Program-made: the position numbers and the translations under genes
Notes under the pieces: generated by a model
Seen by the model: only the letters and a program-made list of their open reading frames with translations
Database searches by the model: none
Told to the model about the DNA's origin: nothing
Assembly (NCBI GenBank): GCA_031213475.1
Contig: JARUPZ010000008.1
Location: forward strand, 11,465,938 to 11,529,937
Direction: 5' to 3'
DNA length: 64,000 nucleotides
Source of the DNA: Nereocystis luetkeana
Lineage: Eukaryota; Sar; Phaeophyceae; Laminariales; Laminariaceae
Shown here: positions 9,673-20,640 of the stretch, one piece after another
How the letters are laid out: every line of letters begins with the position of its first letter
Numbering within the stretch: the first letter of the stretch is position 1

Positions 9673-10349
9673 CTAACACATGAGACCACATGTAGACTGT
9701 GAAAGCGCAGCGTACGAAATACACCGCCACGTGAGGCGAATGACGCACATGTGCTGATCGGCAGCAACGGCAGGGACACACGTCTCCTCGCCAGAAACCC
9801 CAACAAGCGTGCTTTTTTCGCGGACCTCACCAAAACCGCAGTCTAGATCGCTCTGTGAACGGGATGAGGCACGACCGGGACAAGTGTTTGTGAGAGTCCT
9901 GTGTAAGTTCATAATGCAAACAACCATACGCTACATGACGAGCGAAGCATACTTTCATTACTACCCAGCGTGGCGTTTTCCGAGCGATAGTAGTTGTCGA
10001 TGTGAGCATCACGGCAGCTTCAAGAGTTCTAGGCATCCTGCCCGAATTATTTATCTACCGCTTGAACCACGGGGGGTAAAATCATGTCGAGGTGAGGTGG
10101 CGAAGCTTCAGCAACAACAAAAAAGAAATATTTATAACTATCAAGTTCACGTACTGGGAAGCTGACATTACAGTGGCCACAAACGCTGGTGCTGATAAAG
10201 CCTACCGGAAAGGCTTCGACGTACAGTAGGTGACGGCCCTCCTGGAGACAACTGTTTCCGGCTTTCAGAACGTGAGCGAGCCACGATCGACGGCGAAAGT
10301 GGAGCCTGAAATGTTTGTTTTCCCATCAAACGTCACCACATTGTTGAAG
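9673..10349 (-). pseudogene. Decayed 3' end of a beta-helix paralogue (gene C)
   Basis: The first block, 10349-10225 after a TTTTCAG acceptor, matches exon 11 of genes A and B (FNNVVTFDGK, then GSTFAVDRGSLTF). It carries an in-frame TGA where the others read LTFKKP or LTFKRP, and is 125 nt long instead of 133. The second block, from 9852 after a TTCACAG acceptor, matches exon 12 (SDLDCGFGEV, then VSGEETCVPAVAA). It runs on for another 36 or so codons because the usual stop is missing. No exon 1-10 equivalents were found above 10349, where an interspersed repeat begins. The premature stop, length change and missing exons mark it as a fragment copy. Confidence 0.7.
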
Positions 10350-10377
10350 CTGAAAAGCGACGCGACAACCACGATTT

Positions 10378-10590
10378 GACCGGGGTTGGTGTTGTTGTTG
10401 GCGTGTTTCTACCATTAACTCCCAAACCAAAGGTTCCGCGGTCACAAAAAAGGCGCTGAAACCCTAGCAAGATCCGAGCACGATCCGAGAAACCATAAAA
10501 AAAAAACAGAAATGCACGAGACGAAGAAGGCGCACACATGGGATGAGATCAATGTGCAAACCGAACTAACATGACTGCGGATATCCACCT
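10378..10590 (-). repeat. Interspersed repeat R3, copy a, with (AAC)n tail
   Basis: On the minus strand it starts near CATGTTAGTTCGGTTTGCAC. It passes through CGCCTTCTTCGTCTCGTGCA, TCGGATCTTGCTAGGGTTTC and GACCGCGGAAC-TTTG-GAGTTAATG, and ends in an imperfect (AAC)n tail. Copy b at 20155-20352 has the same order; partial copies are at 32098-32165 (minus) and 33876-33925, and a tandem version is at 36270-36733. The polarised tail suggests retroposition. Confidence 0.7.
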
Positions 10591-11610
10591 TAACTGCAGG
10601 ATACGGTTTCCGCCGTTCCCACAACTAGCCAACTCGTGGTTGTTGTCCGGGGTACTGCATTGACTCGACGAAACGCACGGTAGCCGTGAACACAGGGATT
10701 AACACGCCTGCTCTCTGGGGTGCTGTCAGAGTGACGAATAGCGGGCATGCAGTGAAAAGTTAGCAGTCCAAACAACAGCCAACACGCAACTATCAACGAT
10801 TGCCTTGTCTTCCCAGATTGTCTGAAAAAACGTGCAGCACAGCTATTAGACCACGTCCCTGATCATTGTAGCGCTCATTCCTCACGAAGAGTATACAACC
10901 CGCCTACACTTTGAAGAGCAGTGACGGAAGATACAGGTACACACTACTGCTTCGTAAAACAATCAGAACGAAGCGATGGCTACTGCTCTAGTGATGGTGT
11001 GCGCGCCGGTCGTGGTTCTCCGTGTGCCGTTCTGCGGTTTGTTCTCCATGGCGGCGTCGTCGCGTTAGACCAGTCGCCAATCTCCTCCGCGCATGCTCTC
11101 GTTCCCACTCCCTTCGAGTGTATTTCCCTTCTCCCCCGTCCTAAAGACGGTAAGGTCCTCGCACCTGGGGTTCTGATCTGACAAACAAGAACGTTAGCGA
11201 CGTAGCTCAACCCGTCTCTTCCCCGGTCGTCGACGCTCTGTTTCTCTCCTCGCTCGGGCGTCGAATCCAGGATATTTTCGGTGTAGTTGGACTGTGCCGT
11301 GGTTTGGCCTTTGGTGGGGCCTGCCTTTGCCCACAGGCATTCCGATTGAGCATTGCTGCTCTGTCACCGCTGCTTGAAGAAGATGCGCGAATCGGAGGTG
11401 TCCGTAGTTGACGCACCACGTACGACCCAACTCCACTGCCGCCCCTAAACATCGACGCCACACGGAGAAGCAAGGAGGTATCATTCTTTGAGGGTGAGTC
11501 CGGCCTTACACCCGCCAGAACGAGCTACCCCACTCTTTATTAGCGCGATAGAGCATGCTTCGCAGCAAGCTTTGAGGAAGCAACGAGGGGAAATCAAGCA
11601 TCGCAAGATG
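10591..11610. other. No recognisable gene
   Basis: Only overlapping short open frames on both strands. No long terminal repeat for the neighbouring Copia remnant could be identified here by eye. Confidence 0.4.
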
Positions 11611-11615
11611 AGAGG

Positions 11616-14422
11616 GTGGCAACGGCATCGATCACAAAATTGTTGGAAGTAAACAATCCCGCTTCTGGAAGTAGCCCGCAGTCGTTTAACATTGTGGCCA
11701 CGAAAATCGCAGGGACTCGCAAACTTCAACACAACCTCGACAAACTAACCCACGCGTGGGCATGGGTAGTAATCTGGTTGATGGCGCCTTCGCACGACAC
11801 CGCACGGAACTTGATAAGACGACCAACTACATCAGAAACCTTCAGGGAATATCGTTTCACTTACACGACATTGCGTCCCCGCAAGCACAGTCCTTCACAG
11901 GTATCGTCGAAGCCTACAATACTGCCTGTCGAGCTGCGCGGCGGCGTTGCACCTAGAGGGATACAGGAGAGCACGACACAGAACATTCTCCGCAGGGGAG
12001 AGAAACGCCTGACGAAGGGCGCAGCAACGGTACCGACCTTCGGCACATGGCGGTTGGTGCCTACTGGTACACGACATGCGTGGTTCCCCGTCGTGCGTCG
12101 TGTCTTAGGTGTGGCTCCATGGCGCAGACCTGTAACCGTCACTTTACGACGCGCGGTCGGTGTCCGTGCATCCCTTACGAAGCACTACCAGGCTCGTATT
12201 TCTTGGCCGATCGGTAGACTGGGCCGAGACACCAGCGGTGGCCTCAATCCTGAAACGCGTTGAACGCAGGTTGGCAGACAAAAAGCTAAACATCGGTTGA
12301 AACACAGCAAACATCGACGGATACAAGTTTCACAGGGTTGCGTATATCTTCGCAGGCGTTACTGTGAATTAGGCCATGTGTTCATAAGGATAGCTCGAGC
12401 ACTTCGTTCTCCGCTCTCAGTTGCGAGAAAGGCGGCGCCCTCTCTCTCATCCCCTGTTCTCTAATATAACGATTATAAGAATATATTCATACCACGTGGT
12501 TGTGATCAGGGCATCAAGGTTTGGACTGTACGAAAACATTATTCATAGTGCCTTAGACGTTTGAGGTCTGGCACCAGAAGCCAATGCTGTCTCCGGAGAG
12601 GTCGGCTCACGTAGAGCACGATTCTTCTAGTAAAGTCCAAAAGCTGCGACACGAGATCAAGCTTGCGTTGGAGCATGGGCAGGTATCGACGATGTGTGCC
12701 ATGAGGAGCATGATGACCGAGTTCACGAGGAACAACAGTCGATCGGATCCAGTCGGCGCTAAAGGCAGCGTTGCTAAAGGAGAGATCACAGCTGAAGTAG
12801 GAGACACTGCTGTAGGGGAAGGCCCACGAGGGGCACCAGCCACTGATGTTGTACGAGACACTTCTGCTGGTGTTGAAGCAGGCATTACTCGATCGGAGTC
12901 CGGCAGCGCTGAGGGTAGCGCTATGGTAGGTAGGGGAGAACCCACCAGGGGCCGTACCCACTGCTAAACGATGCACTACAGCAGGAGGTGGCAAGTTTTG
13001 TTTGCCGTGAGAATGCTTCGTGTAATTTAGTAGCGGCGGAACGCAGCGAAACTGCGTTTCCTGTCGATGTTGGCCCACGGAGACGCCAGCCAGGCCAGCC
13101 GGGGAGGGCTATAAAAACAGATCTGTACCTCGGCGGTGAGTAGGGTGGTGACTCGGGCGCGCCTACCGGTGGCGACCGTACCAGCGCCAAAACCACCGAA
13201 TGTAGGACCTTCGCCGGGAGGTGCTTCAGATATGGCAAGGAGGGCCAAAGGGTTGCTAACTGTATGGTGAAACTGTGCGGTTGATGCAACTGACGGGGGA
13301 ACGCTGCTGACGTCTGCCCCACGTCGAAAAAATAATATATCATGGCGGCGGCGAGCCAGCTTGGGGCAAGGGACGACGGCCAAGAAAAAGGTACAGTCCA
13401 GGCTTTAGCTTTCAAGGCAGAAGAGGCAGGCAAGTGCAGTGATGGTTGGGGGGAAGGGGAGTCTACTTGGCAGGCAAGAGACGAGGCCTGGATATGCGAT
13501 AGTGGTGCGCCTACTCACATGACGCCTTCAGCAGATTCCATGATCAACTATCGAAATTGCAACCCTAAACTGCGCGTCGCCGATGGATCCACTCGATCGA
13601 TCGACGGCTACCGTGACATAAACTTTGTCTGTCAGCCCGGAAACGATCTCGTGCAAGTGCTGATTACCAACGTTGCGCACGTGCCGAATCTCCGCTACCA
13701 CCTATTGTTTTTGCCCACCTTCATCAAAAACGGCCACACGTCCGAAAGGCTCCCCACGAGGGTTGTAATCAGGCTCAGCCCAGAGCGTTCGATCTTGTTT
13801 CCGTCGAGTGGGACTCTCTACAGCCTGTACGGCTACCGGGGGCACCGCAGTTGTAGGGAAAATACGTGTACTGTACTCGCCCCGGGGCAACTGCCCCATA
13901 AGTTGCGATTAACATCAACGACTTCAACTGCGCGGCTAGAGAATCCCACGGGGTACCTCTGCGCAAGACCGCTGAGCAGCAAGGGATTGCCCTCGAGGGA
14001 GAGCTGCCGGAGTGCAAAGGGTGCCACCTGGCGAAGGGTCTCCGCGAAGGTATCCAGCCGTCCACACACACGACCAGATAAGAAGCTCGTCTCGAGGGGA
14101 CCTAAGGCTGCAGAGTCTCTCGGAAGGACGCGGAATACTCTTATCGTGCGAGGCGAGTTTTTCACAATATACGTGGGGGTACCTTATGCGGCACAAGCCG
14201 GGTGCCGCGGAATTGTTCGAGCAACTCCTTGCGGAGTCTCGTTCAGACGGTGTCGCTTCAACGGGTGTAGTCATCCGATCTGATGGAGGCGGTGAATTCC
14301 GCTGGGGAAGGCTTGGAGACCTGTGTAGATCAGGAGGGATCACGCAGGAATTCACTAGGCCCGACAGTCCCCAATTCAATGGAGCAGCAGAGCGAGCGCT
14401 AGGTTGGATTGAGACGGACTAG
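11616..14422 (+). mobile_element. Decayed Copia-type LTR retrotransposon remnant
   Basis: The certain part is 13.2-14.4 kb. A worn zinc knuckle (CFRYGKEGQRVANC near 13,230; the second Cys and the His are lost) is followed by an aspartic protease with the WICDSGAPTHM motif, a GAG-pre-integrase segment and an integrase core. The order protease then integrase before any reverse transcriptase is that of Copia. Sequence from 11.6 to 13.2 kb is probably a frameshifted gag region with an internal imperfect duplication (12,720-12,960), but this is weaker. No reverse transcriptase or RNase H motif could be read after 14.4 kb, and no LTR pair was found. Confidence 0.65.
13200..14422 (+). pseudogene. 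Copia gag-pol fragment, frameshifted
   Basis: Three successive frames carry recognisable parts. Frame 1 (13342-13800) holds the protease around WICDSGAPTHMTPSADS and LITNVAHVPNLRYHLL. Frame 3 (about 13908-14080) holds the pre-integrase region (ELPECKGCHLAKGLREGI). Frame 2 (about 14190-14420) holds the integrase end, with VIRSDGGGEF, TQEFTRPDSPQFNG and AERALGWIE. Those are the second Asp and the Glu region of the DDE catalytic core. At least two frameshifts plus a stop after WIETD show it cannot make a working polyprotein. It would have cleaved the element's own polyprotein and inserted its cDNA. Confidence 0.8.
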
Positions 14423-14589
14423 CCCCAGTGCCATTGCCGCGTATAGGCAAGTCGGGCGAGTAGCTTTATGTCTTCTTCAACCTTTTGACCTGGAAATACT
14501 TTGATGTCGCCACTTGCCATAGCAATACCATGGTGGAGGAAACCCCCAGACCATAGAGCATATGCGCAACAAACTGCAAATAGTTACGG

Positions 14590-14645
14590 CAACCAAGCGA
14601 TCAACAGCGGCTATCGGCAACCAAGCGATCAACAGCGGCTATAAG
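14590..14645 (+). repeat. Short tandem duplication (28 bp x 2)
   Basis: CGGCAACCAAGCGATCAACA plus GCGGCTAT is present twice in direct succession, immediately after the Copia remnant. It was probably produced by local slippage. Confidence 0.85.
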
Positions 14646-15129
14646 GCTAAAAATATTATACCTAAACTCAACCTCCCTGACGTACCATTGGTCTACTTCT
14701 CGCCTTAAGTTGCACACCAGGCCTGAGAGCGACGGATTTGACCCCGGACAAGAGGAACAAACGCCCTTCAATCGCGTACATAGATACTTAGTGAATTATG
14801 TCCTCTAAGTCCTTGTTTAACCTGAATTGCGCAGCCATCTCTTCAGTCTGGGAGCTCAATATTGCCCTTCGCTCTGCGATAAGTTTAGCCATGCCCAGTC
14901 GAGGGTGATAAAACGTACGCCGTATGACCGAGCACCGGTGCGACGCATGTGTTCCAAACGATGCCAACAGACTTCTTCGTTCGCGGTGACATGCGACGCC
15001 TGTTTCGGAAGCTGTACCAACTGCACCGTGGAAAATCCCCGACAGAGTTCAGCAGTGTCAGCCGGTCCTGGAGCGAACGACTAGCCCCGATGCAGAGGGG
15101 GATCTAGAATCTCTCAGCCTCCATTCTGG

Positions 15130-15229
15130 ATTCTGGAGAAGCTCGCTCAGGAGTAAGGACGTTCGTGAGTGCTACGAGCCGTCCGCCTGCGTGGGGGGGA
15201 CGGAGCAGTATTGCCGTGACGGTTACCAG
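15130..15229 (+). CDS. Possible cysteine-rich exon of the membrane-protein family
   Basis: In one frame this reads ECYEPSACVGGTEQYCRDGY followed by QGPC. The C..ACxGG...YCxxGYxGP pattern resembles the Cys-rich segment that precedes the membrane domain in stramenopile beta-helix receptor-like proteins (recalled family feature, not checked). A GTGAGT donor follows GGGGCCAT. It lies 2.4 kb upstream of the membrane domain at 17650-19269 on the same strand and could belong to that gene. Exon limits are uncertain. Confidence 0.35.
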
Positions 15230-17649
15230 GGGCCATGTGAGTGTCGAGATACCGATCGTTCGTGAACCCGATAAGCTTATCAGAGCGTCGCTACCTGTAG
15301 GTGACCCCATCGAGGCGGTGGAATCTCCTTACAATCCGATTCTTAGTGCTCTATAAAGGGTCGACACGTATGTCGTTGCTGCGTCTGATAGCGGCTCGTC
15401 AGCAGCGTCTACCTGCGTCCGTTACTCGATAAGCACGGGACATCCAGGTTAACACAGGGGTGTTACCGGCTTTACTACAACAAAAAAGGATCAAAGACGT
15501 CAAACTTAGCACACGGAACGAGTAACTGCGTTTGCCAGGTGTCGCAGAGAGGACAGTATTGTTGGATTTCGATATCAGACGTCCAGGAGACATACGCAAT
15601 GTTTGAACACCAACTATCAGACGCCAAGGCCTATTGTGCTAAACATGAGGTATATACGCATGGTACAGGAGATATGCACCCTAACGATTCTGCGGCTCCT
15701 CCCTCCAGGAGCTCTACACTATTCCCAATGTATCTAAATTATTGGTGCTAAGACTAATGAAGATCCTTCATCGTGAAACACTTCAAGACCTAGGGATTAA
15801 AAAATGTTAGTTTGCCAAACCAGAATGACTTTCGGACGATTTGGTGATAAGTAGCCCCGTCATTTTGGAAACCTTTACCCAAACAATTGTAGATGCCCAC
15901 CTAGTCTCCCAAATAGTCTGGGACTTGCCTTAACCCCAACCAAGAGCGTGAATGTGATCTTCATTTTTCTAGATCCAAGAAGTCCCGGTCGAAAAACTCG
16001 TATGTGCGTTCCATCCAGCCTGACCAAATTTTCAAGCCAAAACGCGATCGCCGGGACCGGTGTTCTGCGATCGATAGGTTTTGGGGCGTTCCGACATCGT
16101 GATTCCATCGTATTAGCGATCATTGCACTCCAAGGCTGAAACCACATACTGAGACGTTTACCGCACAAGCACGCCTTTCTCGATCTCCACATGGCTTCGT
16201 GGTATGCTTTCTCTGTCACGTATGTATACAACCTTACAATTACGCAGGCCCTTAGCCCGGTCGGTTGTATTTATCATATTTCCAACAGAATTCTGCGGCG
16301 TTTTACATTTTCATCAAACACACAAGATGTCGTTTTCAAAGTCGGGTATATGGTCGAACAGCCTAAACAACAGCGGTTGGTCCAAAATTAGTCGTATTTT
16401 TCCCGCATCATGGGCAAGCAAAATAAGGATGAAACATTTTTTTGTCATGATTCCTGAATCCCGATACTTGGGTACTCTCAAGCCTTGTCGACCAATCCAG
16501 TATCAATTTCCCGGGATAAGGGGAGGAGGGTGTAATGTACTATTTCTTGGGTTTCGGTGAACGTTTTCGTCGTTGGGGAAAGTACTAACACAATTCCCAA
16601 ACAATTCCCTGTTGAGCTTTTTTTACCCGTGTGTGTAACCACCTTGGTGCCGTTTGGGCTATACTTTAGTATATTCCCCCACGCTATTTCCTCCATGCGA
16701 TAACGAGCACAATATCTTCAACCCCGTCGTCGGTGCGATAGGCCATCGGCCGACAAGGTGGCTTACCTCTGTGACAGAGAAAGTATACCTCTGTGACAGA
16801 GGAAGCACTAGCGTAAACTTAACGTTCAACACAACCAAAATGTAATCGTTGGTAGATTTAATACGGAAGACCGCGTAGGTGCGCCGTACTTGTCCGCCCT
16901 ACTCGACACAACGCCGTATTGTCCCGACAGTTTTTCTGGAAACACATGTATACCGCGATCTAGAGAGAAGCCAACAGATGGAGTATCACGTGGTATTAGT
17001 TGATCGATGGGGGTAACAACAGGCGAGTTCCTCGTCTTCCAAGCAGGGACGTCAGCATGATATGGCGATCAGCTTTGCGACCAGGTTTCTGTTGGGTGGC
17101 AAGTCCATGAACGTCGAGTCCCCAATCACGTTCAAGCGAGTTGAACGCTCGTGGTTTCAAGCACAGGATATTACATAGAATTATCTGCCTTGTATAGCAC
17201 TGCTAGGCGGCGGCGTTGCGGAACCACTGATAGTATCGGGCCGTCGTTCCGCCTGAGTGTACCGGTTAAAATAATACCTGGTAGATGAATATATGGCAAA
17301 AATGACTTGGCTATCGCTGGACATGGGTTCTCGCCCGGTAGTTGAAGCTGAGATATACCTTTAAGAGTCACACGGTCTGCGTACTGCTCGCTAGCAATCG
17401 ACGATGGTCATAACGTCAAGCGTAGTGGGTATCTTCATCTACGACCGCCTCAGCATCATACGAAGCGAGCTCAGGAGGGCGTTATACATTTTTCACTCCA
17501 CGGTATACCGCTCGTGGAACCGTGGGTAGGTGTATTTTCACTGTTAACGAGCCGGTGCTGGCTTCGCTTATTGGCACAGCTGCATTCTTCCTCGGAAGAA
17601 AGTGTATTGGTGTCTCGAAACGTAAACGTTTGAGCAACTTCTCGTTTCA
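15230..17649. other. No recognisable gene
   Basis: A plus-strand open frame of about 119 codons (15392-15751) looks protein-like but matches nothing I know. The rest shows no supported exon. If the membrane-protein pseudogene is one gene with the 15.2-kb exon, this stretch would be intron. Confidence 0.35.
16764..16805 (+). repeat. Tandem pair of CCTCTGTGACAGAGG palindromes
   Basis: Two 22-bp units, each centred on CCTCTGTGACAGA(G/A)G. This is an odd palindrome with 7-bp arms around a central G in the second unit. It lies in unassigned DNA, and no function can be assigned. Confidence 0.7.
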
Positions 17650-19269
17650 GCCGACAGTCGGGCTTATTCCCCGCTCCTACATCTGTATGTATCGCCGCGT
17701 GCTTATGTTCCCCGCCTGTTTGTGCTGTATGTGCGGGCGGCTACACCGCCGGGCTGGGATACACTTGCTCAGAATGTAGCCCAGGGCGCTGCAATGCAAC
17801 TATCGCAGTTAGTTGCGGTGATCGTTGGTATCGCCTCGATCATCGCGATCGCTCGAAGTTTGAAGTTCCTCACGTCGAGTGCGGGGCAAGAGGCACCCGG
17901 GGATAACCCCCCCCACCGGAGCAGGGCGTGTGTTCACCATTTGGTACGAGCAAGGGCTTCTCAGGCCCTGAAGGTCCTCGTGGTGTCGTGGCAAATAGTA
18001 ACACAGGTACGCAAGCACAGGGCGCGTAATCAATGCATGATGACATTTATTCGCGAAATAAATACGTACAATAATCCCCCGGATCAGATAGAGTTGTCTA
18101 AGACACGTGGCTGTCTGTGCAGAGCAGTGTTGGTATCTTTTTCCTTTCTGCTACTTACTTGATCACGCATGCCTTGTGGAACACGAAACACATGCAGCAC
18201 GCCAAAAAAGTGATTTCAGGCATATCCAGCCTCGTGCTAAAGTGTCCTTGATAGTGTTTACTATGGTATGAACTCTCTAAATCGTGCCTTCGCTTTCCGA
18301 TATTGTGTCGTCGGCCAGTTCTCTATGGTGGCGAGCGTAGTGTACCCAGACATCTACAACACAATGCTTACGTACGCCGATGTGGTCAACCTAAATGTGG
18401 GCTGCATGCTCTCGGCGGGCTGCGTGATCGACACCGACTTCTACCACCGTCTGCTTATATCGACCATACTGCCCTTGGTGATCCTTGTCGGCGTGGGAGT
18501 CTCACACAAAATCGCCACCAGCAAAATCTCCGCCAGGGCCTGGCTGAACGGCGCTGAAATCGACCGTAGGCATGCGTCTGTTATCTTCTGGGTATCGTTT
18601 CTGTGCTATACCACGGTATCATCCACCATCTTCCAAACGTTCGCTTGTGACGATTGGGATTCTGGGATGTCATACCTTCGAGTGGACCACAGCCTGGAAT
18701 GCTACACTGAGGAACACACGTTTTTCCGGGTGTACGCTGGCGTGATGACTGTCGTCCACCCGTTCGGCATTCCGTTCTGCTACGCGGTCATTCTTCGCAG
18801 AGGCCGTGCCGCTTTGATAGATCCGGTGGCTCGGGAAAGGGGTGCCGCCGACGAGGCCGTGCTGAGATAATTGTGGGTTGCATACCGGCCTGGAGTGTAT
18901 TTCTACGAAATTGTGGAAAGCATTCGTCGTGTGGTCCTCTCTGGTGTGATCGCCATGGCCTTCTTTCTTGCGCTACTCTTCGCCGCTGTGTTCTTGATAC
19001 TGGACCCGTACGCCAGCTCGTTTGATACTTGGGCGGCCCGAATCGGTCACACAATAGTCTTGATGAGCATGTTCGTGGCGCTTCTTCAGAAGGTGGACAT
19101 TGGGAGAGATGATGAGTTCAGCCAGAACGTCTTCGCGGTAGTCCTGGTATCGGCAAACGTTGCTATGGTCGCCGCCGCCGGAGTGGAAGGGTGCGAAATG
19201 TGCTTTGTCGCTGTCCAAGAAGTCCGTCAGACTGTATCCACGTTAAGAAGCAACACAGAACCAATTTAG
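17650..19269 (+). pseudogene. Multi-pass membrane domain of a beta-helix receptor-like protein, with in-frame stop
   Basis: The first exon ends at 18006 (…VVSWQIVTQ, then a GTACGC donor). A phase-0 intron of 312 bp ends with GGCCAG, and the next exon starts at 18319 (FSMVASVVYPDIYNTML). Recognisable blocks follow: DVVNLNVGCMLSAGC, DFYHRLLISTILP, TTVSSTIFQTFACDDWDSG and PFGIPFCYA. After these come YRPGVYFYEIVESIRRVVL, LDPYASSFDTW and ALLQKVDIG. There are about six or seven hydrophobic segments. The order is that of the C-terminal membrane region of Pmp-like proteins common in brown algae and other stramenopiles (recalled knowledge). A TAA at 18868-18870 interrupts an otherwise continuous frame between AVLR and LWVAYRP, where homologues keep reading. 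It is likely a recent nonsense mutation. The 5' end is not resolved. Confidence 0.7.
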
Positions 19270-19734
19270 GAGCGACGTCCTCCCCCCCAAACCGGGCTTG
19301 GGTCGCGTTGAGCGGAAGCGACGACCAAGTTCCGTAATTTCTGCGGTGTCTGCTGGTACGGTAAAAGGACATGCGAAGTGGAACCCAGCTGTTGCAGCTA
19401 TCGGTCCGGCGAATTTCCATCGCCCCTGTTGATATACAGGTGGGCTATAAATAATAGGAGAGAGCGTTTGTAAAAACCAACGAGATACCTCTAGGCCGGG
19501 TGAGGCATGTCGTTTGTGATCTGCATTGCTGCTGCCACTGCTGCAAGTTGTTGCTGCCGCGCGAAAGACGTATGGCCATGACGTGTCGGTTTGGCCTGAT
19601 GATACAATTATTATGAGAAAAAACTCCGGAGTGCTCAACAATCCGACATATATATCTTGATAACTGGGATACGTTTTATAAGGGTCGAGTTTTCTGTTCG
19701 GCGGGGCTTAAGGCGGAAACGTCTCTATTTTTTG
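19270..19734. other. No recognisable gene
   Basis: This is the 3' flank of the membrane-domain pseudogene. I recognise no gene or repeat. Confidence 0.4.
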
Positions 19735-20145
19735 TTTTGTTTTTCACTGGAAGGCATGTATGTCATGGTAGAGCGTGTGTTGCCTCTTTCTTTGGTGTTT
19801 CTACCTCTTCTTGGCGTATTTCACCTGTGTAATTCGATCTAGCAACCCTGCTTTGTATTTTTTTAGGTGGATGTGTCATTTTTATCTTCTGGTACTACTA
19901 CTCCCTCTTTGTCTCTTATCACTTGAATTTGTTTGGTTGTGTGACATATGGTACTTTGTTTTCTTCGTATTGTGCTCAATTAATATTAATAGTCGAGTTT
20001 TGTGTTCATCGGGGCTTGATATAATATACCAGGTATATATATAGATTATATAATACATAATATATACCTTATATATATATTTTCATTCTTCGTATTGTGC
20101 TTAATTAATAGTCGAGTTTTGTGTTCATTGGGGCTTGATTCTATG
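19735..20145 (+). repeat. T-rich repeat R7, copy a
   Basis: TCACTGGAAGGCATG, GTGTTGCCTCTTTCTTTGGT, ACCTCTTCTTGGCGTATTTC, CTTATCACTTGAATTTGTTT and CTTCGTATTGTGCTCAATTA occur here. They recur in the same order at 20385-20640. The end segment (TTAATAGTCGAGTTTTGTGT) is itself repeated at 20085-20145. The strand is strongly pyrimidine-biased. Confidence 0.7.
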
Positions 20146-20154
20146 TTGTAGTTG

Positions 20155-20352
20155 AGAGGGTATACCCGTGGCCATGTTAGTTCAGTTTGCACATTGGTTT
20201 TAGCTCGTGTGCGCTTTCTTCGTCTCGTATATTTTGAGGCAGCCGAATTTTCGTTTTTTTTCGTTTTTCGGATCTTCCTAGGGCTCCAGCACCTTTTGTG
20301 TGACCACGGACTCCTTCGTCAGAGAGTTAATGTGAGAACAACAACAACAAAT
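20155..20352 (+). repeat. Interspersed repeat R3, copy b, with (AAC)n tail
   Basis: It runs from CATGTTAGTTCAGTTTGCAC through CTTTCTTCGTCTCGT, GGATCTTCCTAGGGCTCCAG, GACCACGGACTCCTT and GAGTTAATGTGAGAAC to an (AAC)n tail. The order matches copy a on the opposite strand at 10378-10590. It sits between the two R7 copies. Confidence 0.75.
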
Positions 20353-20384
20353 AATACACCATATATATATATACCTGGTATATA

Positions 20385-20640
20385 TTATTTCACTGGAATG
20401 CATCTCTTGGTAGATCGTGTTTTGCCTCTTTTTTGGTGTTTCAACCTCTTATCGTGTTTCACTTGTTGTGTATGTCACTCCAGCTAGCCTCCTGTGTTTT
20501 GCCAAGGTGGATGTTTCGTTCCTACTATTAATATCTATCGAGGATTCCCTCTCTCTGTCCCTTATCACCTGAATTTATCTGGTTGGGTGACATATATATG
20601 GTACTTTTTTTCTTCTGTGTATTGTGCTCAATTCATGTTC
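20385..20640 (+). repeat. T-rich repeat R7, copy b
   Basis: This is a direct repeat of 19735-20000, about 650 bp downstream, with roughly three-quarters identity by eye. Landmarks are TCACTGGAATGCATCTCTTG, TTGCCTCTTTTTTGGTGTTT and TCTTCTGTGTATTGTGCTCA. Confidence 0.7.
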
